A stretch of DNA of 64,000 nucleotides, from positions 9,790,657 to 9,854,656 of the forward strand of contig OX438757.1 in assembly GCA_949316235.1 (NCBI GenBank), read 5' to 3'. The notes under the pieces are model-generated. The model was not told the origin of the DNA and did no database searches. It saw only the letters and a list, made by a program, of their open reading frames with translations. Positions 1 through 9,782 of this stretch are shown here, in pieces; the stretch's first letter is position 1, and the number at the start of each line of letters is the position of its first letter. Made by a program: the position numbers and the translations under genes. This DNA is from Oegoconia quadripuncta (taxonomy: Eukaryota > Arthropoda > Insecta > Lepidoptera > Autostichidae).

Positions 1-89
1 GAATCGATCACGCAACTGTTGGTTTTTGGTTGGTTTTTGATTAGAAAAGAACTTGTTGAAAGATGTACAAATTAACTGTGTAGGTAATT

Positions 90-145
90 TTTTTTTTTAT
101 GGTTAACTGGATACGCATTTGACCACAATCTCAATCACAATAATA
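90..145 (-). repeat. 3' tail of a LINE (truncated copy)
   Basis: A T-run is followed by a stretch like TTGACCACAATCTCA, the same order as in the longer minus-strand LINE end at 15,152-15,365. Only the tail is present here. Nothing recognisable lies between it and about 690. Confidence 0.4.
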
Positions 146-694
146 TCTTCAAAACGGCTGAACAGATTAAGAACCATCTCTCAAACACCTACTTTTGAAA
201 ACAAATGAACCGTTTCAAATCTGTGCTGCCGTTTTGATGCTACAGTGTCACAAGCAGACATGGTAAATTGAAACTATTTGTACTTTATTATGCCATATAA
301 TATCAATTTTTTAATTTTATTTTTGTTCAAATGGGCGATTTTCTGATCGTGTAGTAAGGTTCTTATTTAATTTAATTTCTACATTGTCAAGAGCCACGCC
401 TAAGCATAAAAACAAAAATAAAAAAAAATTGTTAGCCATTGGAAAGTCGCCCATATTTTCTTTGGTGGCAGCAACTACTGCAGGGGGGACTGAAAATCAG
501 CTATACTGCTGAGTCCCTACCCATCCATTACAATACTGTGGTTCTTTTATTAATTTATTTATTTATGATACTTTATACTTATAATACCACTGTAATTGCA
601 TCGGGTTCACTTACTTATTGTACGGCAGAAACTCAACGGCAATTTTTTTACAAGTTTTTATTTAGTTTGCAATGCTCGTATGTATGTAAGTTGT

Positions 695-870
695 CCGTTT
701 CAAAATTTGCAAAACATTTTTCAACCACTTGCTGGTATCTGATTGAGCTAAAATTTGGCATATTTATGTAAGTTCGGTGACGGTATGGTATCATCGAGCT
801 GATCTGATGATGGAGCCGGGATGTAGGGACTGAAACTCCCTGATGCCAAATGGCAAGATTGTCGAATTTG
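695..870. repeat. Dispersed repeat, family shared with 53,865-54,055
   Basis: Both copies have GAGCTGAAATTT or GAGCTAAAATTT, then GCATAT, a TAAGT/TAAAC block, GGTGAC or GGATGAC, ATGGTAT, and a GATGGAGCCGGG-like block in the same order. Class unknown; probably a LINE or Helitron-derived fragment. Flanking DNA at 870-1,540 shows no gene or repeat that I recognise. Confidence 0.45.
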
Positions 871-1544
871 GGCTGGTGTGGTTTCTTGCCATGAGCACTT
901 TCCATTCCTTACACATGATGACGACAGTCTGAAAATGGAACCAGAAGATTTCCATAGGAACTCCTTGATGGACTTTATGTTACTCGTCTTTGTACTATAA
1001 TAATATGTGATAATCATGATGAAGCATTAACAGCTTGTTTATAAAAGCATTTAATGTGGAACTTGTTACATTTATACATATATGTATGTGTGTTTCGCTA
1101 ATTGGTAATAAACGATTCCTATTCTTAAACATCAGCCGACCAAGTTTGATATTTGTTTTGTGTAACCTCTGCAAAGTTCTAGCTGACGATATTGGCAGCC
1201 ATTCATTAGGTTTAAACTTTCCAGAGAGATCGCTCTCAGTTCCTTTGACCAAACTGTCCGAACACCACTTACACTTTAATTGACATTTTAAACTACCCGC
1301 TGCTTCATGGACCTTGGCTGTCTACGTACGTATAAACCAGGGGAATATAACGGGCTAACTTTCAAATAGTTTACGGTGTACACTGCATATATTTTTTCTG
1401 TCATAGGTGTTGTCATTATTGCTATAACACAGGGTGATTTATTGAGCTGGGTCTTGCTGTAGAAGTCAGCAGTTATAGAGGTAAGAATAATAAAATTTGA
1501 CCTATTTATACACATTTGAAATAATTTTATTTATCAGATGGTGC

Positions 1545-1780
1545 TATACAAGGTTATTTATTGTATACCTGAAACCTGAATTAGTTTGGTCAGAAGTACG
1601 TATAGATCGATTCCGGCTATAAAAATAATAAGGGGTTAAGTATATTATTTCAACAACAGCGGTAATGTAACTGAATTCGAAATAATCTTTTATTTTTATT
1701 TTATTTCCCTAGCCATATTGAAAAATATATGGTCTCTTTGAGGTGTATTGGCTTTTTGATACACAACCTGAAATATGGAA
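1545..1780 (+). repeat. Decayed LINE fragment, copy related to 60,990-61,300
   Basis: TACAAGGTTATTTATTGTA, then AATTAGTTTGG and ATCGATTCCGGCT occur in the same order here and near 61,040. In the second copy this follows a readable LINE ORF2 C-terminal segment, so I call this the same LINE. Stops in all frames. Confidence 0.5.
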
Positions 1781-2076
1781 AAGTCGTGTATCACAAAGAA
1801 ATCCAAGTATTTTATTCTTATTTTAATATTCCCAGTTACATTTGACCATGTTTATAAATAACATGTCCACGGTTTGTTGTAAGACTATATTTTACAAAGC
1901 TAAAAAACAATTTTGAAATAAGTAGTACGAACTAGTTTTCGATGTCACAAGGTGGTATCAAATTAGATCTCCATTTCAGCATGTTGTCGAGAGAAAAAAA
2001 GACTACAACGCTGTAGTGTAGCCTAAGGTGAAATCACGGACGCCAATGACATATGTACCTACTACCTATAGGTAGT

Positions 2077-2134
2077 AAACCCTAGAAACATACACACACT
2101 ACTTATAAGTAGTGTGTGTATGTTGCTAGGGTTT
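2077..2134. repeat. Hairpin with ~29-bp arms
   Basis: AAACCCTAGAAACATACACA on the left is mirrored by its near-complement ending CTAGGGTTT on the right, with almost no loop (centre TTATAA, one mismatch). A smaller palindrome, TACCTATAGGTA, sits just upstream. Likely a foldback MITE remnant or the subterminal hairpin of a larger repeat. Confidence 0.75.
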
Positions 2135-2151
2135 TCTAAATTTCCAATTAT

Positions 2152-2425
2152 TTTATCATCATCAGCCCGTAAACATCCCACTGCACCTTCCTTTCCACCA
2201 CGCTGGCCCATTGCGGATTGGGGACTTCACAAGCCTTCGAATTTTTATTTCTCAGGCATGCAGGTTTTCTCACATTGTTTTCCTTCGCCGTTTAGGAGCA
2301 GTGGAAGAAATGCACATCAGCAATTAAATTAAATTTAAAAACTCATTGGTCCATGGCCTGTCTGGGAATCGATTTTGGGCCAAATTGGGAGACAGCGTCT
2401 TCACTGCTGAACCACCGACGCTCAA
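2152..2425 (-). repeat. RTE-type LINE 3' end, antisense
   Basis: (ATC)n at the plus-strand start, then ACGCTGGCCCATTGCGGATT, GGACTTCACA, CAGGCATGCAGG and TTTTCCTTCGCCG. These are the complement, in reverse order, of the plus-strand copies at 55,370 and 19,657. The (GAT)n end and conserved blocks match RTE/BovB-like 3' regions of Lepidoptera as I know them. Confidence 0.6.
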
Positions 2426-2437
2426 TTATTTTATATT

Positions 2438-2590
2438 TAAGATTAAACCCGGTGATACGTTCTTAGCCATGTTTGATGGAAACCGGTAAGCCGTTTCGAT
2501 GATATTTAGCTTTTAACACTATCTTTTGGTCTAGTCTACCTGGACGATATAGTCAATTGTTGCATTAATGTTGCATGGGGTTTTCTATAT
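2438..2590. repeat. TTCTTAGCCATG repeat family, copy 1
   Basis: Blocks AGATTAAACCCGG, GTTCTTAGCCATGTTTGATG, AAGCCGTTTCGATGATATTT and AGTCTACCTGGACGATATA recur at 3,424, 9,645 and 9,783. Class not known to me. Confidence 0.6.
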
Positions 2591-2624
2591 ATATATTCGG
2601 CGGCTAAGAAGCTTGGCATTCTCT

Positions 2625-2815
2625 GGCATATTTTTATAAAATAATTTTCAAATGTTGTGTACACTATTTTCTGCCCAATCTAATAAACACTATGTATCTG
2701 TAAAGGTATGCTGGTAGAAAACTCGATCGGAGTTAAGCTCGTACATTTTATATACAATGCATATTTCTGTAACAATTTTGTGTACAATTAAGATATTAAG
2801 ATATGTAATCGGGAA
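2625..2815 (+). repeat. LINE 3' UTR, same family as 60,045-60,590
   Basis: TTTCTGCCCAATCTAATAAA, GGAGTTAAGCTCGTACATTT and GCATATTTCTGTAACAATTT match the complement of 60,045-60,240. There they follow a LINE ORF2 C-terminus on the minus strand. Tail is (ATTAAGAT)n-like. 2,815-3,420 shows nothing further. Confidence 0.6.
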
Positions 2816-3423
2816 CTGAACTCGTAAAAAAATAGAAATAGAATTTCCCGCAACAGAATTCCATTTCAAGAGTCTTTTACGATATCAACAATTCAGCAAT
2901 AAACTCAATATTGTTCACGTGAGCGTACTCCCACATCGGGGGCATAAAGTGCTCTCAAAGTAAGAACCTCCAGCAAGCTAAATTCAAAGTAGGCAATCGA
3001 CGACGCTCGACATCGCGGATCAATGATGAATAGGCACACAAAATTGGTACTGCTAAATATAAGGAAAGAAAACAATCGAACTTCGTTTCATGTATAATCA
3101 ATCACACAGAACACACAAGCGATGATCTAACTAACGAATATACAATAGATGGCATTTCATAAAACGGTGATTCATCGCGTGCAAACATTAACCCCTATTG
3201 AAAGTTGATTGAGTAGCGCACTCATGATGAAGTCATTTTATGGCCGTTTTAATGTTTATCATAGACAGAATGTCTAACAATGTTTGTACTTAATAATGTA
3301 TGCTTGGTTGGTTCGTCAGCAGTTTCAGTTTTTAACCCCAGACGAAAAACTATGAGTGTTATGTATTTCACGGCGTCGTGTATGTGTAGTCCTACTTGAG
3401 TGCAGTTTTTTTTTTATATAATC

Positions 3424-3556
3424 ATCTAAACGAGGGGACAGGTTCTTAGCCATGTTTTATGGAAATCGATCAAGCCGTTTCGAAAAAAAATAGCTTTTAA
3501 TACCACATTTTGGTGTATTGCGACAATTGCAGTGTATCGAGGGTTTTCTAAATTTG
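3424..3556. repeat. TTCTTAGCCATG repeat family, copy 2
   Basis: GGGGACAGGTTCTTAGCCATG, AAGCCGTTTCGA and TAGCTTTTAA in order. It runs directly into the T-rich end of the SINE at 3,558, as another copy of this family does at about 9,600-9,780, so the two families may be parts of one longer element. Confidence 0.55.
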
Positions 3557-3557
3557 A

Positions 3558-3893
3558 TTTTTTTTTATGCACGACGGGTTCGTACTTGACCTCAATCACA
3601 CCTGATGTTAAGTGAAGATGAGGTCGAAGGTGGAAGCGTACTGACCCGGAAACCCCAACACATTTGGGGGACTGCCTATCTTATCTCTGACAACCGGAAG
3701 ACAACAATGCCATTAAATTGCTGTTTGGCGGCAGATTTAGATAAGATGGTGGTAGCTAGCCAGGCGGACATTTAAAATGCCCTACCACCAACCAAACCGA
3801 GTACTTAAACATGTACCCCGCTGGGGATCGAACCCGCGACCTCCGAATCGTAAACCCAATGTTGTTTACATTGAGCACGGAGGCGGTTTTTTA
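3558..3893 (-). mobile_element. tRNA-derived SINE-like element, family B, full copy
   Basis: On the minus strand the element starts at about 3,893 and has a B-box-like GGTTCGATCCC near 3,830. Its body ends in an A-run (plus-strand T-run at 3,558-3,566). Related copies are at 9,370, 22,869, 30,482 and 55,957, truncated to different degrees from the promoter side, as expected for target-primed insertion. The A box is weak, so the tRNA origin is an inference. 3,895-4,200 holds only weak LINE-like traces. Confidence 0.6.
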
Positions 3894-4204
3894 AATACTT
3901 TTGACTAAATTTTTAATTTATACTTACTAAAACGATATACACGTACTCGTTGGTATTATGTAGCGTAAATAAATTATAGGATTAAATCGTCTATAGGTTG
4001 AATTCATCATCGCCTTACACGTCCCCACTGTTGGGGCATAGCCTCCTCTCACTTGGAGAGGCGATTAGTGCATGTATGTCAGACTAGTGGCCATCTGACA
4101 GTCAATGTTTTCAAGCCGCGAGACCGACTATTTAACGTACCATCTGAAGTACAGAATCACTCGTATTAAAATGCCACTAGTGGTCATCCACCCAAGGACT
4201 GACA

Positions 4205-4345
4205 AACAAACAAAATATTCTTTATTGTACAACAATAAGAAGCATAAAAAGAAAAATAAAAAAAAGGGATAGTACAATTTGGCGGCCTTATCACTAAAAG
4301 CGATCTCTTCCAGGCAACCTTTGTGTTAGGAAGCATTGAACTGAC
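4205..4345 (-). repeat. LINE 3' end, antisense
   Basis: The plus strand reads ATTCTTTATTGTACAAC, A-rich spacer, then GGCGGCCTTATC and AGCGATCTCTTCCAGGCAAC. The complement is a LINE 3' end with an AATAAAGAAT polyadenylation region, which I recall as abundant in Lepidoptera. No coding part left. Confidence 0.5.
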
Positions 4346-4443
4346 CGTACTAGACATTGCTTAACTTCGCTAATCGAAAACGAATAGAGAATGCGACTGC
4401 GCCACGAGTGCTTCTATAGGTTGAATTTATAGTTGCTTGTATT

Positions 4444-4643
4444 ATAGATACCAGATGGTTGATAAACTACACAAATACATTTATTTTTGTAAATAAATAC
4501 ATATATAAATGAAAAACATCCATAACTCGGGAACACATATCTGTATGTATTCATCATATAAACATATGCCCCTAGCGGGATTCGAACCCGCGACCTTTTG
4601 GTATAGCAGCAGAGTTTGTAACCACTACACCAAACAGGTCGTC
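4444..4643 (-). mobile_element. tRNA-derived SINE, family A
   Basis: On the minus strand the tRNA-like head carries an A-box-like TGGTGTAGTGGTTACA and a B-box GGTTCGAATCCCG, 34 bp apart. A 120-bp AT-rich body follows, ending near ATACCAGATGGTTGAT. The copy at 7,419-7,613 is close, and 9,921-10,155 is the same head with a longer body. No cloverleaf is needed for this call; it is not a tRNA gene because the anticodon region is degenerate. Confidence 0.75.
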
Positions 4644-4889
4644 TACGTCTACTTTTATATAACGTCGCGTGTCCCTAGTAATTGTCACTCATCACTGGAA
4701 ATTAAATTTAATTGCTAGACCAGAAACTAAATTGTTCTGGTTTGTATCTTGTTTACGAAGTGGAAAGATAGACGATAACTCTGAAACTACAAAAGATAAA
4801 AACCATAAAATACGAGTGCAGGTCAGAGCGATTTTTGTGATTTATTCTGTAATAGCTTTCAGCCCTTTATAATTTGTTTACTCCAACCG

Positions 4890-5027
4890 ATACTACTCAC
4901 TTTATCGGGTCTTAATCCAGGGTATATTCTACCTATGTACCAAATTTCATTCACATACGTTCATCCGTTTGTTACTCAATAACAAACGAACAAATAAACA
5001 AACAAACATCCAAACTTTCGCATTTAC
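4890..5027 (+). repeat. Short interspersed repeat ending at the palindrome
   Basis: CCAAATTTCATTCACATACG, then AACAAACATCCAAACTTTCG and CATTTACAATA. This order (permissive CCAAATTTCAT block, ACAAACA run, CTTTCGCATTTA end) is a widespread arthropod repeat terminus. It stops exactly where the left palindrome arm begins. Confidence 0.45.
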
Positions 5028-5689
5028 AATAAAAAAGGATTTAAAAAAAAACGACTTCAAAAAACCCGGAAAAAATAATTTAATTAAACTTCTGCAATAA
5101 TAATAACTGAAAAGTATGAAATAATAAACCAGAGCAGAATGTTCTTTATAGATAGATATACACTATTATATATAATGAGAATACAATACAATTTATATGC
5201 TATACAATAATAGTTAGGTATAATAATGAAATTAAAAATATATACAATAGGTACTTTTTGAAGTCGGTGCCTGCCTAGCCTATAAAATACACAATCACCA
5301 AAACAGTAAAAATACGCCCCGAAAACAGAACCTCCTTCTTTTTTGAAGTCGGTTAACAAAGGAATTTTCATACAATTTAAATATTCAATTAATTAAGTTA
5401 TTACTGTTTACTTTCATTAGATTGTGTATTTTATAGGCTAGGCAGGCACCGACTTCAAAAAGTACCTATTGTATATATTTTTAATTTCATTATTATACCT
5501 AACTATTATTGTATAGCATATAAATTGTATTGTATTCTCATTATATATAATAGTGTATATCTATCTATAAAGAACATTCTGCTCTGGTTTATTATTTCAT
5601 ACTTTTCAGTTATTATTATTGCAGAAGTTTAATTAAATTATTTTTTTCCGGGTTTTTTGAAGTCGTTTTTTTTTAAATCCTTTTTTATT
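5028..5689. repeat. Large near-perfect palindrome (269/270-bp arms)
   Basis: Left arm 5,028-5,296 and right arm 5,420-5,689 are reverse complements, with a single one-base length difference in an A/T run, around a 123-bp spacer. Arms contain CGACTTCAAAAA and its complement, and CCGACTTCAAAAAGTACC. The spacer has another TTTTTTGAAGTCGGTTAAC. The apparent open frame on the minus strand here is AT-rich noise. Confidence 0.9.
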
Positions 5690-5701
5690 TAATTCTTTTT
5701 A

Positions 5702-6043
5702 GTGTCTGGTCAGACATTACAAAATAATAAAATATATGAATTGACCAATATGGGCAGGCTTACGAAAGGTGCTGCTCGTTTAAAGAACTGTCGGTCAAAA
5801 GAAACCGAAACTGAAAGGGTACTACGGCTTGAAAAAAATGCCTCACGGAACGCAATTTCGAGTTCCCAGGAGACGCCCGAAGCTCGCCGAGTACATCTAG
5901 TAGCTATGAAAGATTACGTTAAATCACGTATTCGCCAGGAAACTCCAGAACAGAACGAGCATAGACTCGGTCTTATACACGACCGGCTTGCCGAGGAGTC
6001 CGCTGAGCAGCGTGAGCGCAGGCACGTCCTTATAATCACGTAA
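5702..6043 (+). CDS. Helitron-like N-terminal fragment with ETPE repeats
   Basis: The open frame is 113 codons. The more likely start is the internal methionine of MGRLTKGAARLKN at residue 18. From about residue 56 it has degenerate ~22-residue repeats: QETPEARR, QETPEQNEHRL and ESAEQRERR. Each is followed by a hydrophobic/basic stretch, predicting charged helices. I know such E-(T/S)-PE-x-R repeats from N-terminal parts of Helitron-like helicase proteins of arthropods. It ends about 35 bp before the downstream mariner, so it is probably a broken fragment. No Rep or helicase motif is present. It could instead be an unrelated low-complexity protein. Confidence 0.4.
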   Translation: MSGQTLQNNKIYELTNMGRLTKGAARLKNCRSKETETERVLRLEKNASRNAISSSQETPEARRVHLVAMKDYVKSRIRQETPEQNEHRLGLIHDRLAEESAEQRERRHVLIIT

Positions 6044-6077
6044 ATCGGCCTAAAAATCTCGGACTAATCGATGTACA

Positions 6078-7192
6078 TACATTCAGTGTACTAAGTATCG
6101 GGAATTTGTCAATAAAACAAAAAATACAAATTATTCATCTAAATTTATTTTATCGCCTTCAAAGTAGGCCCCATCGCTTGCAATACAACATCTCCACCGC
6201 TTCACCCAGTCTTCCATACATTTTTCATAGGCTATTTGCGGTATGGCCTTTAGCTCATTCAGCGAATTTTCTTTTATGGCTTCTATCGACTCAAAACGTT
6301 TTCCTCGAAGTGGTAATTTTAACTTGGGAAATAAAAAAAAGTCAGACGGAGCCATATCAGGTGAATACGGTGCTTGGTCGAGAACTTTTGTTGAATTTTT
6401 CGCTAAAAACTCTTTCACTATAATGGCTGTGTGTGATGGTGCATTATCATGGTGCAGCATCCATGAGTTGTGTTGCCACAAATCTGGACGTTTTCGGCGG
6501 ATACTCTCACGCAAACGCTTCATGACGCCTAAATAATATTCTTTATTCACTGTTTCTCCCTCTGGAAGGAATTCGGAGTGAACCACACCACGGTAGTCAA
6601 AAAAAACTGTCAGCATCACCTTGATTTTGGAGCGACTTTGCCGAGGTTTTTTGGGTTTCGGCTCGTTTTCGAGACGCCATTCTGAAGACTGTTGGCTTGT
6701 TTGCATGTCGTACTCATAAACCCATGTCTCGTCGCCAGTTATTATACGTTTCATAAAGGTCGGATCCGTAGAAGCTCGGGAAACCATGTCTTCAGCGACA
6801 TGCTTTCGCTGCGCTTTTTGAACAAAATTGAGCTCTTTTGGAACTAGTCGAGCGGCGACGCGTTTCATGCCTAAAATGTCAATGAGAATGTTGTGGACGG
6901 ACTTAAAAGATATGTTCACCTCACTAGCCAACTCTTTCAGACTCATACGTCGATTTTCGAGCACTAGCTTCTTGATTCTGTCGATGTTTTCTTTGGTCGT
7001 AGCGGTTGAAGGTCTACCAGAACGAGGCAAGTCTACTGCTACTTCTCGGCCTTCTTTAAAAGCCTTATACCATTCATAAGCCCTTGTTTTCGATATACAC
7101 GCTTCGCCGTAGGTATTTCGCAACATTTTTAGTGATTCACCACATGAAATATACTTACTAAATATACCACTATAAATATATAATACTTCGAC
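6078..7192 (-). mobile_element. mariner element (Tc1/mariner, D,D34D)
   Basis: A mariner transposase frame runs on the minus strand. Past its stop a 3' segment ends near AGTGTACTAAGTATCGGGAA. The 5' end abuts a GTTTAGGCTACAGG repeat also seen at 28,960 and 59,390, which puts the boundary near 7,192. I could not pair clean terminal repeats, so the 5' TIR and UTR seem lost. Ends are approximate. Confidence 0.75.
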
Positions 7193-7243
7193 ATCAGTCA
7201 AGCGGTTTAGGCTACAGGATGTTCCAAAGGAACGGACATACAT
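6131..7243 (-). CDS. mariner transposase, full catalytic domain
   Basis: A cut-and-paste transposase of the mariner family, which binds TIRs and integrates at TA. The frame is 370 codons without stops. An N-terminal helix-turn-helix region spans about residues 30-120 (YGEACISKTRAYEWYKAFKEG, with a GRPST segment near 76-80), and a linker LVPKEL is at 133-138. Catalytic D171 (TGDETWVYEYD), D266 (HHDNAPSH) and D301 (APSDFFLF) are all present, with 34 residues between the last two. The usual family length is about 345-350. The extra ~17 N-terminal residues (MYVRSFGTSC onward) are encoded by flanking repeat DNA, so the annotated start is probably artificial and the true start codon may be lost. 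Activity is possible only if an N-terminus and TIRs exist. Confidence 0.9.
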   Translation of the reverse strand: MYVRSFGTSCSLNRLTDVEVLYIYSGIFSKYISCGESLKMLRNTYGEACISKTRAYEWYKAFKEGREVAVDLPRSGRPSTATTKENIDRIKKLVLENRRMSLKELASEVNISFKSVHNILIDILGMKRVAARLVPKELNFVQKAQRKHVAEDMVSRASTDPTFMKRIITGDETWVYEYDMQTSQQSSEWRLENEPKPKKPRQSRSKIKVMLTVFFDYRGVVHSEFLPEGETVNKEYYLGVMKRLRESIRRKRPDLWQHNSWMLHHDNAPSHTAIIVKEFLAKNSTKVLDQAPYSPDMAPSDFFLFPKLKLPLRGKRFESIEAIKENSLNELKAIPQIAYEKCMEDWVKRWRCCIASDGAYFEGDKINLDE

Positions 7244-7290
7244 ACATACACTCGGAAAACCCTCCTCCTGCCTTGGGCAATCGGTTAAAA
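7193..7290. repeat. TTTAGGCTACAGG / ACTCGAAAAACATTACCCTCC-family fragment
   Basis: TTTAGGCTACAGG, then ACATACATACATACACTCGG and ACCCTCCTCC. The same order occurs at 59,190-59,465 and, inverted, at 28,865-29,090. It flanks the mariner and contributes its first codons. Confidence 0.6.
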
Positions 7291-7418
7291 ACGTAATAAT
7301 GTGCTCGTTTCTGTGTATAGACCTTTGTATTTAAATAGTAAGTAAATAAATAAAATGTCCTTAGACATACATATAGAGCCATCTAGTTCCACAGTAAGCA
7401 ACTATAGGCTTGTTTTGT

Positions 7419-7613
7419 GGATACCAGATGGTTGATATACTACATAAATACATTTTATTTTGTAAATAAATACTTATTATAAATGAAAACATCCATAATT
7501 CGGGTACACATGTCCGTATTCATCACACAAGCATATGCCCCTAGCGGGATTCGAACCCGCAACCTTTTGGTATAGTGGCCAGAGTTGCTAACCACCACAC
7601 CAAACAGGTCGTC
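7419..7613 (-). mobile_element. tRNA-derived SINE, family A
   Basis: On the minus strand: A-box-like TGGTGTGGTGGTTAGCA, B-box GGTTCGAATCCCG, body ending ATACCAGATGGTTGATA. Very similar to 4,444-4,643. 7,615-8,185 has no recognised feature. Confidence 0.75.
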
Positions 7614-8189
7614 ATCGTATTTCTAATGCATTAAAAATAAACACTAAATGGTGCTTATTATTTATAATTGAAATATATATCTAAGAACCACCAGCTAGAT
7701 CTTGACAGTGTAGGTATTATTGTGGCGTACTCTTGTGAGGATCCCGTACCGTGTACAGCGGTAGTAAGACAATCCTAAGCGACAATCCCTAAAAGAATAA
7801 CTGATGAGGTTGGATTTGGAATTCATCCATAATATGCTAGACGGCTACATTACTCATACACTCTGGTCAGATTTTTAACCATAACCTATAATTATTATAT
7901 TTAACTACTTAATTATAAAAATAAATCTTAAGCTCATTCAAAAAAAAATAAATGCTAAAGGAATTAACGAAGTCGCGCGTCTCGGAATCTGGTCCGTAGG
8001 CGAGATGTCCACTTTACGTGATAAGATTCGCCCGCAGCTTTATCGAATATCGTTGCTACCATCGAAGTTATGGCATTTATACATAGGAATAAGCCTCTTG
8101 ATAGTTTGTTGGTCGACGACAGAGTATGTAAACGTAACGGAAACGTAACGGAAACGTTACACGATAATAAATAATTTTTTCAGATACAT

Positions 8190-8323
8190 CTATCGTCCAG
8201 TCCCAAACTAAGCAAAGTTTGTACTATGGATGACTAGAATGTTCGTATTCTTCACGGAAACATTTACCTCTCTTACATTCATATAGGGGAATAGTGGGAT
8301 TCGAACCCTCAACCAATCAGTCG
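8190..8323 (-). mobile_element. Diverged, deleted copy of SINE family A
   Basis: Plus strand reads AGTCCCAAACTAAGCAAAGT near the start and GGGATTCGAACCCTCAACC near the end, i.e. the 3' body and B box of the SINE at 9,921 in antisense. The middle is shortened. 8,325-9,369 shows only AT-rich DNA. Confidence 0.6.
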
Positions 8324-9369
8324 TCAATAATGAATATGATTTAAAATGCACAGCTTCAAAACACAGAATGTAATTTACGGCAGCAAAGGCGGTGTTTTCT
8401 TTTATACTGTGAGATGCCTTGTGCCTCGCTAAATTGAGTTTCATACGCTTCATCGAATTATAGTGTAATTCAAATTATACACGAGTGACGTGTATTTTTA
8501 CATGAATTCGTTTTATGAATAAGAATTCGTGTTCATTAAAAAGTTCTATCAATGAATTTAGTATTTATTAAATAGGTCACACAAGGTTTAATCTGGAGTA
8601 ATCTCATTGAAAATCAAGGAAAATTTTGTTCGCTAACTCGTTGGTGACGTCACAACTGTCACAAATCTTGTTTACAGCCGTGTGTCAAGGTTTATTGGTT
8701 AGTGGCAAATATTTGGGGCTACATCACTGCCACACGCACGCCTCTTCGACTTAATGGGCTAAAAACCTCAAGATAATAATAATAAATTTCACTCAACTAT
8801 CGAAAATTGTTCTATTCTACTGTGCTATGGGAGAAGATTGTGTCTTACAGAGGTATTCTTTCCACGTACTGTTGGTATGTGATATTTTACTTCTTCTTCT
8901 ATCCCGTTTGTTACATTTATTGCACTATTTTTAATTGCCTCTGGGCCTCAAAGTAAACAACATAGGGGTTTTTTTTTCGTTTATTTTAAACGAGGATTTT
9001 ATCATTATAATGATAATGTCACCCACATAGGAGCTAAACCTACCAAAACGCACAAACACAAAGCTTACCTACGACTTAAAGATGGTTTCACAATTGATAC
9101 AACGATTTGGCTTCCCGAGTAATGGAAAAGCCAAAACACTGTTACATATCCCCATCTCATATGTAAAATTATAATTAAACATAAATTGTCCTCTTAAATC
9201 TTCGCTCCGAACACATCCATTAAAATGTGGAACGTCTTCTACAATTTCACATACTTCATACATCAAACATAGGGTTTGCGTTTGCAGTACGTATAACAGC
9301 GGATTATAGGTACATGTTCTCCATGTGGCAGGGCATTTTTTAATTCCCGATGAAAAACGCTGACACGTT

Positions 9370-9600
9370 TTTTTTTTATGAACAAAGGGTTGGTACTTGA
9401 CCTCAATCACACCTGATGTTAAGTGAAGATGAGGTCGATGGTGGAAGCGTACTGACCCGGAAACCCCAACACATTTGGGGGACTGGCTATCTTATCTCTG
9501 ACAACCGGAACACAACAATGCTATTAACATTGGTGCTTGGCGACAGATTTAGATAAGATGGTGGTAGCTAGCCAGGGAGGCCATTTAAAATGTCCGGACG
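9370..9600 (-). mobile_element. SINE family B, truncated
   Basis: Starts at a T-run and matches 3,558-3,790 (TTGACCTCAATCACACCTGA, AACCCCAACACATTTGGGGG, AGATAAGATGGTGG). It lacks the B-box part, so it is truncated at its promoter end. Confidence 0.7.
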
Positions 9601-9644
9601 TATCTCAATAATATGTAGCCCGATTTGAATGCGATTTTTTATAT

Positions 9645-9782
9645 GAAATACTAAACAAGGGGACAGGTTCTTAGCCATGATTGGTGAAAATCGGTTAGGC
9701 TGTTACGAAGATATTTAGCTTTTAAAACAGGGGCCCGATGATATCTTAATCTTTCGATTTCTAAATTTTCGTTTTTTTTTAT
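9645..9782. repeat. TTCTTAGCCATG repeat family, copy 3
   Basis: CAAGGGGACAGGTTCTTAGC, GAAAATCGGTTAGGCTGTTA and GATATTTAGCTTTTAA, then a T-run. Followed directly by copy 4 in the same direction, giving a tandem pair. Confidence 0.55.

Noticed and set aside
4560..4643. tRNA gene (minus strand, A and B boxes)
   Set aside because: The arms do not make a clean cloverleaf, the sequence continues into an AT-rich body shared with two other loci, and the copies vary. It is a SINE head.
5084..5371. 95-codon open frame on the minus strand
   Set aside because: It lies within one arm and the spacer of the palindrome and has only I/Y/F-rich AT-type composition.
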